Shown one piece after another: positions 34,833-44,933 of a stretch of 64,000 nt of DNA. A program made the position numbers and the translations under genes. Where the stretch lies: assembly GCA_018350325.1 (NCBI GenBank), contig JAEVLN010000004.1, positions 4,259,668-4,323,667 on the forward strand. The letters are read 5' to 3'. How positions within the stretch are numbered: position 1 is the stretch's first letter; every line of letters starts with the position of its first letter. Under the pieces are notes generated by a model. The model did not search any database and was not told the origin of the DNA. It saw nothing but the letters and a program-made list of their open reading frames with translations. Source of the stretch: Globodera rostochiensis (lineage: Eukaryota > Nematoda > Chromadorea > Rhabditida > Heteroderidae).

Positions 34833-37294
34833 ATGGATTTGGCTAAGGAACTCTGCGTGGAAGTGCTCTGTGACAGAATCCAGCAGTTTTCTTCCCCAAG
34901 CACGGAATATAACGCGAAGCTTGGCTCTGCATTGGCTGACGCTGACCGTTTTCTGGTTGACGGAGTGCCGATTTCCATTCATTTGCTATTGTGCCATTCC
35001 GATTGCAAAGCGTCCGAGAGGGAACTTTGCACAGCCGCACAAACATTGGAAGTCCGTCTGTTGAAATATGAATAGTTGAAAGTGACGAAATGATGCCCTT
35101 TTTGCAGATCTGGTTCTTCAAAATCCAGGGACGGGTGCCGTACGAAGTGGCGGCCCGACCGCCAATGCTGCCGCTGTTTTTGCGCCAAGCAATCCGTTCC
35201 CAGTTGCATTTCTCGCCTTTTCGGTCGTGGCTAACCGCGCGGAAAGACGCGAAGCCGGATGGACTTTTTCCTTTTATACGGTGTGATTTTAAAGAAAAGG
35301 TGAAAGAAGCTCGGTATTTTTTTAGTGTGTCCTCTTCCACTCACTTCGCAGCTCCCTCCGATCGGTTCCGATGTCACCGATTTCCGCCTTGCAGAGTTGG
35401 GCCTTCTTTGCCCGTTCCCAGTGCCTCCAAACGAATTGCGCAGCATCGCAGCGGTGGCGAGCCCCTTTGGTTGCAAGTGCAGGTCCAATGGTTGAAGAAA
35501 GAATGTTTCCTCACAAAGGCGCCTATATGTCCGGAAATGAGGTCGTACGACTTACCTTTCTGAGGACTTGAACTTTTTTAGGATTGAGCCGGATGGCCTT
35601 TGGATGCTTCCAGCCTCGGACGACCGATGTCATAGTCGAACAAGTGGTGATGTCATTGAGAGGGTTGACGGAGGAGGAGAAGACGGTTTCGCATCGAGTG
35701 GAGAAGATTTTGACTCTTTGGAATCCTCAACACCGACCGAATCGCTTTCTCCTATTGTGAGAAGGAAAACGAAAGAATTTGAAAGGGACAGGAGAGAGCG
35801 AATGGCACTGGGCAGAAGAAATAGCAACAAAGTCAGCGACGAAAGGAGAGCGGTAGAGGAAGAAGAGAAGATGAAGCCGACGGACGTTTCGAAAGCATCC
35901 GAAGGACAGCAGACGCAAAGGGCGGAAGTTTTCGTGGTGTTAGAAAGGAGGGGTAGGACGACGAGGCAGGGACAGAATGCAGAAGAAGCGAGAGCCAAAA
36001 TGTTAATGGACAGGAAACGTTCTGTAGCTGCTTCGACATCGGACTCTCAGCCGACTCCGCCAATTTCCCCTCCTCACACTCGACATTCTCTGTGTTCAAG
36101 TCCAATGCCATGTCGAAACAGACGAGTTGGGCCTGTGGATATGGAGCATTTGGACGATAAAATTGTCGTCAAACCGAAGCTCGATGTTTTTGCTGATGGC
36201 AGACGTGGGGAGCGAAAGTGTGGGGCACAGCAGCAGATTGCGACTCAATCTCCAGCTGGTTCCTCTTTTCTCGTCAACAAAAAAGCTTGGCCCGCTCCGT
36301 CCAGGCTGATCTGTAACTTTGAAGAGAGCATTCTCAACGGACGGATCCCACCAAACAGCATCGTCAACGGGTCTCTCTGCTCGTCTACCAAAATCATCCC
36401 TTTATTCCAACAATTTACAGGTTTTATCTCCAACTGACGGTCATCGACGCGCCCACGGAACATTCCCCCTCATTTCCGACCACCAAACGTCTGACGCTAC
36501 CAGTGCTGACTTATTTCTTCAATGATTTGATGACCCAAATTCCGGAACGATCTCAGACGGCAGGGCTTCCTTCACCTCTGCATTTGGTAGGTAACGCAAT
36601 TTCGAGTTCCTTACACTGTTTCGTGTTCTGCAGGCTCGTTGCGAGCTGGAAGCAGCCGGCATCCCAGTTCCGAAACGGTGCACGCTACAAATAGTCCTTC
36701 TTCGGTCGTTAATGAAAACTGGTGAACACAATTTCACAGACCATTTCAGTCCATGCGGGTCAGTTGTCAAGCTGTTCATGGTTGAGGTGGATGTGCTCGA
36801 CATGCCCTCCAGTTCCAGAACGGCAAGGTCACAAAGTATTACGTACAACGCTTTTGTACTTTCAGTTTATTCGTCAACGGATATTCAGTGGCGGAGGTGA
36901 CAAAGAGACGGGTGAAAGCGACGTGGGAGCTAACGGAAATAAGCAAACGGGTAAAGGCTACGAAAGCAGAGACACTGTCAGCCTTCCGAATGCGAAGACT
37001 TCCTCCAATTCATTGCGCTTCCTAGTCCATTTGCGGTTGTTCTCTACCCTTTCCATCACCCATCACTTACAAATTAGAGCATTTGCTGGGTTCAGGTTGG
37101 CCTCAGATGCATCGGGACAAACCCAACTGCACAGCGACATCCGAATACTTTTCTCCAACAAGGCAAACGACCTGGAAGGGTTGGAGTCCATAATTGAGAA
37201 TTTGGGCACCAATTCAACATCTTTCAACACTGCAGTGAATATGCGATCCGTGGCGGAAATGCCGCAAACGCCTAAATACTCTCCAATAAAGTGA
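34833..37294 (+). CDS. Atos/FAM214-family protein (atossa homologue)
   Basis: Six exons: 34833-35051, 35108-35541, 35582-36370, 36421-36586, 36634-36822, 36866-37294, giving 741 aa. Conserved C-terminal Atos domains: LICNFEESILNGRIPPNSIV (matches GNFEES.LNGR), LTLPVLTYFFND, GIPVPKRCTLQIVLL, VVKLFMVEVDVLDMPSSSRT, FIRQRIF, the long FLVHLRLF stretch, and HSDIRILFSNK. The N-terminal half is the variable family region with a Ser/Arg/Glu-rich low-complexity middle. The intron 36823-36865 requires a GC-AG boundary (ACG|gcaagg) to join SRT to FIRQR. Atossa proteins are nuclear; in flies Atossa promotes macrophage tissue invasion. The role in this organism is unknown. Confidence 0.88.
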
Positions 37295-38023
37295 ACTTGT
37301 GATGAGATCACAATTATTTGTCGCTTCACAAGTGTATATAAGGCTTCTAAGGGGTAAAGCCTTTGACGCGATTTGGGAGTGTTTATGAACTAATAACAGC
37401 TTTTCAAAAGCGATTCCTCTCGTTTTTCTAATTCCCTCGCTTGGGTTTCGGAAGTCGGAATTCGCCCCAAAAAGTCGGAATTTCGGCCATCCCTTTTGTC
37501 CGATTTTCTTTCGGACCTTTTGTCGTCGTGCCACTTTTGAGTCTACACATCAGCGGCCAAATGAGGAAGCATTCTATATGTACTAGTGATTTTTAAGAGT
37601 CTCGAACCGAAGTCTCGAGTTTATTGGGGCTCGAGTCTCGGGTTTTTAGTCTCGGAAAACGATATTTCTTTAATCAATTTTGGCATCAAAATCATTCTAA
37701 ATTATCGAATTTGAAATTTTTCATTTTTCAAAAAATGGAAGGGCACAACTGCACCATTACCAATGGCGATTTTTTGTGCTAATTTTAGGCACATTTTCCT
37801 AACTTTTTTCCCGGCGGCACCTGTCGGCACTACCGTTTTCTCGACCTCCCCCCCCCCAGAAGTGAAGCAGAATTCTTAAAAAAACTTGTATTCATGACTC
37901 AACAAAATATTTCTTCTGGAAAATTAAAAAAAAAAAACAATAAAACTCGGTCTCGAGTCGCAATAAACTTCAGGTCTCGAGCATCACTAATATGTAGTAC
38001 ATTGATTGTTCGACTAAATTAAA
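37295..38023. other. Intergenic region between Atos and gPAPP genes
   Basis: 730 bp, mostly occupied by a TIR element at about 37583-37991. The remaining 290 bp after the Atos stop has no recognised feature. Confidence 0.5.
37583..37991. mobile_element. MITE with TAGTGAT...CTCGAG-rich inverted ends
   Basis: Left end (tactagtgat at 37581, then gtctcgagtttattggggct to about 37632) is inverse to the right end (gactcgagaccgagt... caataaacttcaggtctcgagcatcactaa). Identity is roughly 75-80% over about 55 bp. TA flanks both sides, consistent with a Tc1/mariner-type target duplication. The ctcgag/tctcgg motif repeats several times within each end. It ends about 30 bp upstream of the gPAPP start, so it may lie in that gene's leader or promoter. 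Confidence 0.65.
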
Positions 38024-39570
38024 ATGACTTTCATACGGATTAATTTGCGCAACACTTTGTTCTTCCTCATCGCTTCTTCCTTCATTTATCTCGCGTTTTT
38101 GATTTGGACGGCGAAGGATCGAATTCCTGAATTTGAGGTTCAGCTTAGAGATGTCCTCAGGTGTTGCTCGTTGGCAATTTTCTTTGAGCTTTTTTCGGTT
38201 TAGCTACGTCGTTCTGGCTGCTGAAATGGGTGGACATGCCATTGTGCGTACTTTTGCTGAAAACAGAAAACTACGAGTTGTCGAAAAAAGTCAAATGGAC
38301 GTGGGACGACCCGAACTTCTGACAAAGGCAGACCTCATCTCCAACCATTTGATGCTGTCATTGCTCAGGCGCTTCCCGCTTCTTAAAGTTAGTAACTAAT
38401 TGAATTTATTTTCTTTTCTATAATTGTGGCCTCATTTGGCGTTCATGAAGTTAGTTGAGGTCATCTCTGAGGAAAAGTCGGAATTTCTATCCGAGAAAGA
38501 TGTGGAGCAATACCGTGCTGACAATTATGAACTTTGGCTGGGATTGCGTGAAGCGTTGTCCAAATTCCCGTCTTGGCGAATTCCTTTGGCCCGAATAACC
38601 GTTTGGATAGACCCACTCGACGCCACCCAGGAATTTACAGGCAATGAAAAGCATTTGGAACCGATTTTGTAGCCATATTTCAAATCATTTTTAGAGGGCT
38701 TAACGCAATATGTAACGGTAATGGCCTGCGTGGCCATTGATGGAAAACCCATTTTTGGCGCCATACATTCGCCTTTTCTCAATGAGACCGGTAATTATTT
38801 TTTTGCTCTTGCAGAAATTTGCCCAATTAAGGGCTTAATTTAAATATGAATTAAAGAATTCGCTTCTGATATTTTCACATTTTGAGTATTAAATCAATAT
38901 GAGAAATTCTCCGAAGCCAATAAAATAAAACGTTTCGGGTGGTTTGAGTGCATTTAAGCCTGGCTAATCTTTAGACTTTCTTTGCTATTTCAGTGTTTGG
39001 AATGGTCGACCACGGACTGTTTGACTCAAACGGACTTCCCATTAGTGTGCCGTCCGACCGAGAGGATAAACTACAGAAAACCATTCTCATTTCACGGTTA
39101 TAAACGAAATTTAAAAAAATATCTCTCCTCTTTTTTGTTAAGATCTCATGCGGGAACTGTGTCCGATCTGATCAAAAGGGCGTTTGTCAATGATTCCACT
39201 TCTTACGTGATCGAACCGGCTGGTGGGGCGGGCTACAAGACGCTGAGACTGATCCGACAGAGTGCCGGTTGGTTCAATTAGTTCCAATTTATTGTTAAAA
39301 CTTGACCTATTCCAACATAATTATGGCTTAGATCTGTACATCCACACGATGGCCATTAAAAAGTGGGATTTGTGTGCTGGCGACGCGTTGATTCGCTCCG
39401 CTGGCGGCGTTCTTCTCGCCTTGGATAACGGACTTCCCATCGATTACTCCGCCAAAACCGCCGCCGCCACCAAAACTTCCGATCAAATTGAAGTGCACAA
39501 AAATGGGTTTTTGATGACATTGCGATCTCCTTTTTCCTTTTATCAACGATTTAAAAAGGTTCTGCGCTAA
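38024..39570 (+). CDS. Golgi-resident PAP phosphatase (gPAPP/BPNT2, IMPA-like)
   Basis: Hydrolyses 3'-phosphoadenosine 5'-phosphate, the by-product of Golgi sulfation. Exons 38024-38160, 38204-38387, 38451-38640, 38695-38790, 38994-39096, 39143-39267, 39332-39570 give 357 aa (human 359). A single N-terminal membrane anchor ([17 protein letters not shown]) indicates type II topology. Li-sensitive phosphatase motifs: [30 protein letters not shown], and the C-terminal [17 protein letters not shown]. The intron 38641-38694 must be GC-AG (ACAG|gcaatg) to give [10 protein letters not shown]. It is followed 150 bp later by the CCDC115-like gene. Confidence 0.93.
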
Positions 39571-39719
39571 TTAACTGGCAATTAGTTCATTTGTAGCTTC
39601 GTATCTTTTAAAAAAAAATAAACTTTTTGGTTCGTCTTTCTTTTAAACATTTGGTTAATGTCCTCCTTTTATTTTTTCTATTTTTTAGTTAGCATTTTAG
39701 GTATGTCTGTTCTTTAGCG

Positions 39720-40705
39720 ATGGCTAGTGAAACCGTTCCGTCAAAAAAAATGGCAAGAAATCAATTGGAATTGCGTCGATTGTCTCTCCTCGAGGAATAC
39801 TTTTGTCTGAATAAGGGCGTTCAAAGCCTTTTGGCTGAATTTCGACTCAATTTGGCGAGGGCCCGGTTGGCCTCGAAAGCCGGTAAAATTAAAGAACATT
39901 AGTCCCGAATTTATTTTTTATTTTTAATGAAGGTTATGCAATTCTGAAAGTATTCGGGGGGGGGGGGGGGAGGTTTTCGAGGTCGCTGATCACGAATTGA
40001 AATTAGCATAGATTTTCGGAAAATGTTGAATTTTCAACAAAGTGTTCGAATTTGGGTCCCGGTGTTCGAAATTGGTCGAAATGGAGGTCAGATTCGGATT
40101 CTATGCCCTCGAGCCTTTTTAGCGTTTTTTTCAACAAAAAAAAAATCACCAATGTTCTTTAATTTTACCTCGAATTCTTTCAACATCTTAATTTGCTGTT
40201 CTTTAGAAGCACTTCTGGTGCGGTTGGTGCGTCAGTCTCCGACCTTTTGTCTTCCGAAAAAGAGTTGGAGCCCGCTATTTGGTAGCCAAAAAGTTAACCG
40301 ATTTTTATACAATTCTTTTAAGGGTTGAAACATCGGAAATCGCCGAAGATTCTTCCGACTTTGCCTTCTTCACCCTCAAATATGCTGCATCAAAATGCAC
40401 GGGAACGGGGAATGACCTTCGGGAGAGAATAAACAAAACTGCTAAAGAAGACGGAAATGTTCATTTGGAGGGTTCCAATCACTTTCGACCTTTTGGCATT
40501 TTGGAGAACCAAAGTGCTAAATCTTCCCGAAAAAACATTCAAACGGTTGGTGAGCTGAGTGATTATTCCTAATTTTGTTGTTTTTATTTAGCTGCTCCCA
40601 ATCTTATGTGATTTGGCGAACAGTCAAAGGCAAATACTTTTGCTTGAAAGTGAAACGAACAGCCAAAGTGAAAGCGATCCATTAGAAAAGGTAATCGATC
40701 ATTAG
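39720..40705 (+). CDS. CCDC115/Vma22-like V-ATPase assembly factor
   Basis: Exons 39720-39865, 40207-40281, 40323-40545, 40592-40705 give 185 aa (human CCDC115 is 180). It begins with a coiled coil (LELRRLSLLEEYFCLNKGVQ, then LAEFRLNLARAR) like the family LNARVEEGWLSLAKAR. It ends with FRPFGILENQSAKSSRKNIQ then LLPILCDLANSQRQILLLES, which follows the family FGILVPxSLRxAQxSF...ADIASLQNRI pattern. The ATG comes 2 bp after a tctttag acceptor and 150 bp after the gPAPP stop, so probably operonic. The last exon may instead splice at 40690; I took the first in-frame stop. Similarity is modest but colinear. Confidence 0.68.
40035..40150 (-). repeat. Dispersed repeat fragment in CCDC115 intron 1
   Basis: The reverse complement (ccgaatctgacctccatttc, then gaccaatttcgaac...) closely matches the plus strand at about 30095-30150. 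It is more weakly related to 11760-11830 and 23440-23500. This suggests a low-copy interspersed repeat family with a poly-A/T end. Confidence 0.6.
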
Positions 40706-41217
40706 CAAATTCTTTCATTGTCTCCCTTCTCTTCCGTATTAAAATTCGTCTTGTGTTGAATTTTTAAAATGAAATTAACGGACGAAGGAATTGCAAATTA
40801 CCCCGTCGGTGGACACTCTCTTAGCCCAGACGTCGTTGTCGAAAACCCTCCGGGGCATCGATTCGATTATACAAATACACGGGGCAATAATACCCGAATC
40901 ACCGGGCTCAAATGCGGCGTTTCTAACAATAAACAATAATTTTGTGAGTTAAAAAACATTACCCATTCTTTGGCGAGTTTTTGAAGCCGACGAATGTTGG
41001 GTTTCTTTCGCTCAACGGCTTCTCACCGGCTTTATCTAAATAAATTATTTCTAAAGATATCTTTGCAATTTCGACGTTCTGTCAGGGGTTGGGTTCAAAA
41101 GCAAAAAAAAGGTCTTTCTGTGGTTTCAACTTTAATTATAATAACTTAATTAAAAACATGGGTTTTTAAATAATAACAATAATCAATTTGCCTTTATATG
41201 AGAATGTGGGCCAACGA
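40706..41217. other. Convergent intergenic region, no feature recognised
   Basis: About 510 bp between the 3' ends of the CCDC115-like (+) and CUB/LDLa (-) genes. It is AT-rich. No coding or RNA feature is supported. Confidence 0.5.
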
Positions 41218-44200
41218 TTAACGTAATTTAAGTGGGTAAAAATGCCGCGTTGACCCACCCAAATTTATGTCACTTCTTTTCATCGTTTTTGCTGCTGTTC
41301 CTCCATAGACTTTTCCGCTTTTTTGCTGTTCTCTGAAGGCCTTTCCGTTCCCCTCCAAAATTCCATCGCTCGATGTTGTCCGTTTTCTTCGATATTTCTT
41401 CGTGTTTTGGGCGGATTTAGTCCTTAGGCACTTCAAAATGCCATAACCAAGGCAGCACAGTAAAAGAATCAGAGAAAGAAAGAAGAACAGCGAGACGACC
41501 GTGGCCAGGGACATCATCTTTTGGACATAGCCTTAGAACAACAAATACTTCATCTACATTGTACGGTTGGAGTTGGACGAACTCCCACCCATCCCCCGGT
41601 TCTTCGATCATTGCTAAACCGATAGTTTTTCAAAGTGAAAACGGCTCTTATTTCTTAGTTTGGTTAGTCGGGAACCATTTCGGTCAGTTCATTCTGTCGT
41701 GCCCAATTCGGGCAAAAAACCCACAAAAAGACTCGTCGCTGTCGTCGTTCTCCGCACAATTGGCCATTCCATCGCAGCGCAAAGTTTGGTTGATGCAAAG
41801 CCGAGTCCGTTCTACGCAAATGTTCTCCGCCGCGTCAACGCAAAATTCGCCTCCACGGCACACAAAACCTGCGCATTGTTCTGCCGCTACAAACGATTGA
41901 CGCGTCACACCGCTCGGAGAAGTTCGAAGGGTGCGCAAGTCGTCCGCCGACGTGTGGACCAGCGATTCGACCTCCAAAGGAAAAGGGACAACTCCCGGAT
42001 TTTCTTTTCTTGGTTTGATGCCCCCTGCGCGGCGGACGACAAAAGAGGCGGGATTGATAACCCACAGCGTTCCATTCCGTAGACAGCTCTAACTACCAGG
42101 TGTCCGTTACCAGGTGTCCGTACGTTTTGCCACCTTACCGTAACGAGGCAAAACGTAGTGTAACCTTGAACTACGCAAGAAGCCGTTCCACAACACGAGG
42201 GACCCCCCCCCCCCGAGTTTCTGCTCTATTCCGAGAGACTGACGGACCCCCCGCCCCCCCCCCCCGAGTTTCTGCTCTATTCCGAGAGACTGACGGACCC
42301 CCCCCCCCCCCCCCGAGTTTCTGCTATTCCGAGAGACTGACGGACCCCCCCCCCCCCCCCGAGTTTCTGCTCTATTCCGAGACTGACGGACCCCCCCCCC
42401 CCCCCCCCCGAGTTTCTGCTCTATTCCGAGAGACTGACGCCCCCCCCCCCCCCCCCGAGTTTCTGCTCTATTCCGAGAGACTGACGGACCCCCCGCCCCC
42501 CCCCCCGAGTTTCTGCTCTATTCCGAGAGACTGACGGACCCCCCCCCCCCCGAGTCTGCTCTATTCCGAGAGACTGACGGACCCCCCCCCCCCCCCGAGT
42601 TTCTGCTCTATTCAGAGACTGACGGACCCCCCCCCCCCCCCCCCCGAGTTTCTGCTCTATTCCGAGAGACTCGGACCCCCCCCCCCGAGTTTCTGCTCTA
42701 TTCCGAGAGACTGACGGACCCCCCCCCCCCCCCCGAGTTTCTGCTCTATTCCGAGAGACTGACGGACCCCCCCCCCCCCCCCCCCGATTCTGCTCTATTC
42801 CGAGAGACTGACGGACCCCCCCCCCCCCCCCCCCCCGAGTTTCTGCTATTCCGAGAGACTGACGGACCCCCCCCCCCCCCCCGAGTTTCTGCTCTATTCC
42901 GAGACTGACGGACCCCCCCCCCCCCCCCCCCGAGTTTCTGCTCTATTCCGAGAGACTGACGCCCCCCCCCCCCCCCCCCGAGTTTCTGCTCTATTCCGAG
43001 ATGACGGACCTCCGTCCAAATTAAGTGAAATCCATTGGGCTTTCTTTTCGCTTCAAAGTCCAGCAGCTGTTTCTGTGATGGGCCTTCGTGGGAGGTGAAT
43101 CTGTGAAGAATTCCTTGGAGTTTGCCGTTGGGGGTTGGTGTTTTTACTGGACAAATACGCGGTTTCTCTCGGAAAGAAACGATTTCATGCCCTCTTCACG
43201 ATAATACGCACTGCCCCCACAAAAAAGAGCGGCGCCCGTCGACGTCGGCTGTTTCATTCGTTGTTTTTGCTGCAAAGAAAGCGTTTTGAATGTGTCGTCG
43301 ACCTCCAAATCTTAAATTGAATTTTTCCTCCAAATCGCCAAAACTCAAATTACTGTGGCGGTAACCATCAAAGAATTGCAAAGAAGCCCTTTCGCATTCT
43401 GAAAGCACACGAAATGCTTTTTAATTTATCCGAAAAACGAACGGACCAAAGGCAGTCGAAAATTCGATTTCCAAAAGACGAATGCTTATCCGATGGTCCG
43501 GAGCCACTCGCAGAAGCCAATTGCATGTAACGTTTCGGGGATAAGTGGAACTGATGAAAAGGCCACAAATTTCAATGGAATGCTTAAACTAATTAGTAAA
43601 CGTTACGGGAATCCCGGGGAACGAATTTCGCCGCTCATTTCGGTCGGCTAAAATAAAGAAAATATTTTAATTTATGAAATTTGAAATTCACAGAGTTAAC
43701 GCCTCCGCAATCGGACACAAAGCGTCGGTCAGTGTCGTAATAGAAGCTGGAGGGGACCAGAATTGTGGCTAAATGCGCAACATACGCAACACCATTAAAG
43801 GGTTTATAAAATACATTCGGGGACAAATTCAAATTTCATTCGGAATCCTTTGCGCTTTTGCGTTCGGTCAAAGTTCGAAGACGATGAGGAGGCGATGAAG
43901 AGAATACGCGCCCGCGATTGCATTGTTCGGATGGGTTTCGGCCGTTCATTCCCGCAAATGCGTTCACTGGTATGCTCTCGACCGTCCTGGTCTGACAAAG
44001 CGCGCCAAATTGGGCTTTTGCAATTGAAACGGACGACTTCCTACCGATTATCGTCACCACGAGGTAATCCCGAAGGCACTGGCCCGATCTGGAATATTTC
44101 GCCTCCAAATCCAACTGATCAAACGAAAGGTGGACGACCAAACCGCTGAAGGAATGAGTGATCGGAATAGAACCCAAGTTTCTGTCCCGTTTAGTTTATT

Positions 44201-44265
44201 AGCACCTGAAAGGAGTTGCACTCAGTTCCACCGAGCACTTTTGGTTCTCGTAGCCATTTGGATAC
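41218..44265 (-). CDS. CUB-CUB-LDLa transmembrane protein (Neto/SOL-2-like), 5' end incomplete
   Basis: Domain order from the minus strand: CUB1 (YPNGYENQKCSVELS; GLVVHLSFDQLDLEAKYSRS; DGREHTSERICG; KGFRMKFEFVPE), CUB2 (SGEIRSPGFPSTYPRNVTCN; APDHRISIRLLEIEF; CERASLQFFDGY; ALFCGGS), an LDL-receptor class A repeat (CAGFVCRGGEFCV...CDGMANCAENDDSDESFC), then a membrane segment (VVSLFFFLSLILLLCCLGYG) and a basic Ser/Lys-rich tail of about 75 aa. Supported exons include 44265-44206, 44145-44045, 43991-43815, 43768-43692, 43647-43607, 43550-43447, 43398-43303, 43269-43148 and the last one starting about 41531. The signal-peptide exon and the junctions around the LDLa exon were not resolved. The architecture fits glutamate-receptor auxiliary subunits such as Neto/SOL-2; LEV-10-like proteins are the alternative. 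A poly-C minisatellite sits in the intron between CUB2 and LDLa. Confidence 0.82.
42195..43010. repeat. Minisatellite: gagtttctgctctattccga core with C-runs of 8-22
   Basis: About 18 copies of gagtttctgctctattccga followed by gagactgacgga and then a C-run. The unique part is nearly invariant (occasional loss of 'ct' or 'ga'), while the C-run varies from about 8 to 22. It lies within an intron of the CUB/LDLa gene. On that gene's sense strand each unit presents a long G-run. Confidence 0.95.
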
Positions 44266-44933
44266 CTTAAAGCTCAAAAACAATGATCAATCATTGGCAA
44301 CAATTTTTTGGGAAATTCTGTGTAAAACAAAAGCGATTGGTCGACCAATTAGCACTGACTGTCCCTCTAAAAGCCGTGCCCACCCATCGGAAGCTACGAA
44401 GCCTTTCGATGGCAACTCCACGTAAAATCGCGCTTTTGTCCCGTTGGATGAGTATTTGCCGTGCTTTTTCTCCTGTTCGAGATCAGTTTAATTAATCTCG
44501 TCGATTATGACGGCACAAACGTGCGGTGAGTGCGTCTGTTCGATGTTCAGCGGATGGACGCAACTTCGCCCAAGGGGATTCGGAGGGGCGGACAATGAAT
44601 AGGGCGAGGACAGAAAAGTCATTGGCAATAACAGTCGGACAACGGCAAGGAAAAGCATGGCAATTGATTGGACTCAACGTAAATGAAAGTTGGGGAGGGC
44701 GAAAGGGACGAGGCGGGGGGGGGGCACTTGGAGGGAAAGGGCGGCCGGAAGGGGAAAGGACGCCGAAGGGGAAATTCCATTTCAAAAACGAATATGGCCA
44801 CCCACACTCCCCCCAAACGACGACGTTAAAACGAACGGTGCTTCTAATTTGTTTAAAATTCGCGCAAAATACGTAACTATTTTTAAATGTGAAAAAACAA
44901 CAACAAAAAAAATGAGAATGGTGGTACAAATTG
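44266..44933. other. Region upstream of recognised CUB exons
   Basis: It should hold the start and signal peptide of the CUB/LDLa gene on the minus strand, plus the 3' flank of the WDR75-like gene. I could not identify a convincing signal-peptide exon. A G-run (44717) is present. Open frames here have no family match. Confidence 0.4.

Noticed and set aside
42195..43010. CRISPR-like array with C-run spacers
   Set aside because: The spacers are homopolymer C of variable length, so it is a minisatellite.
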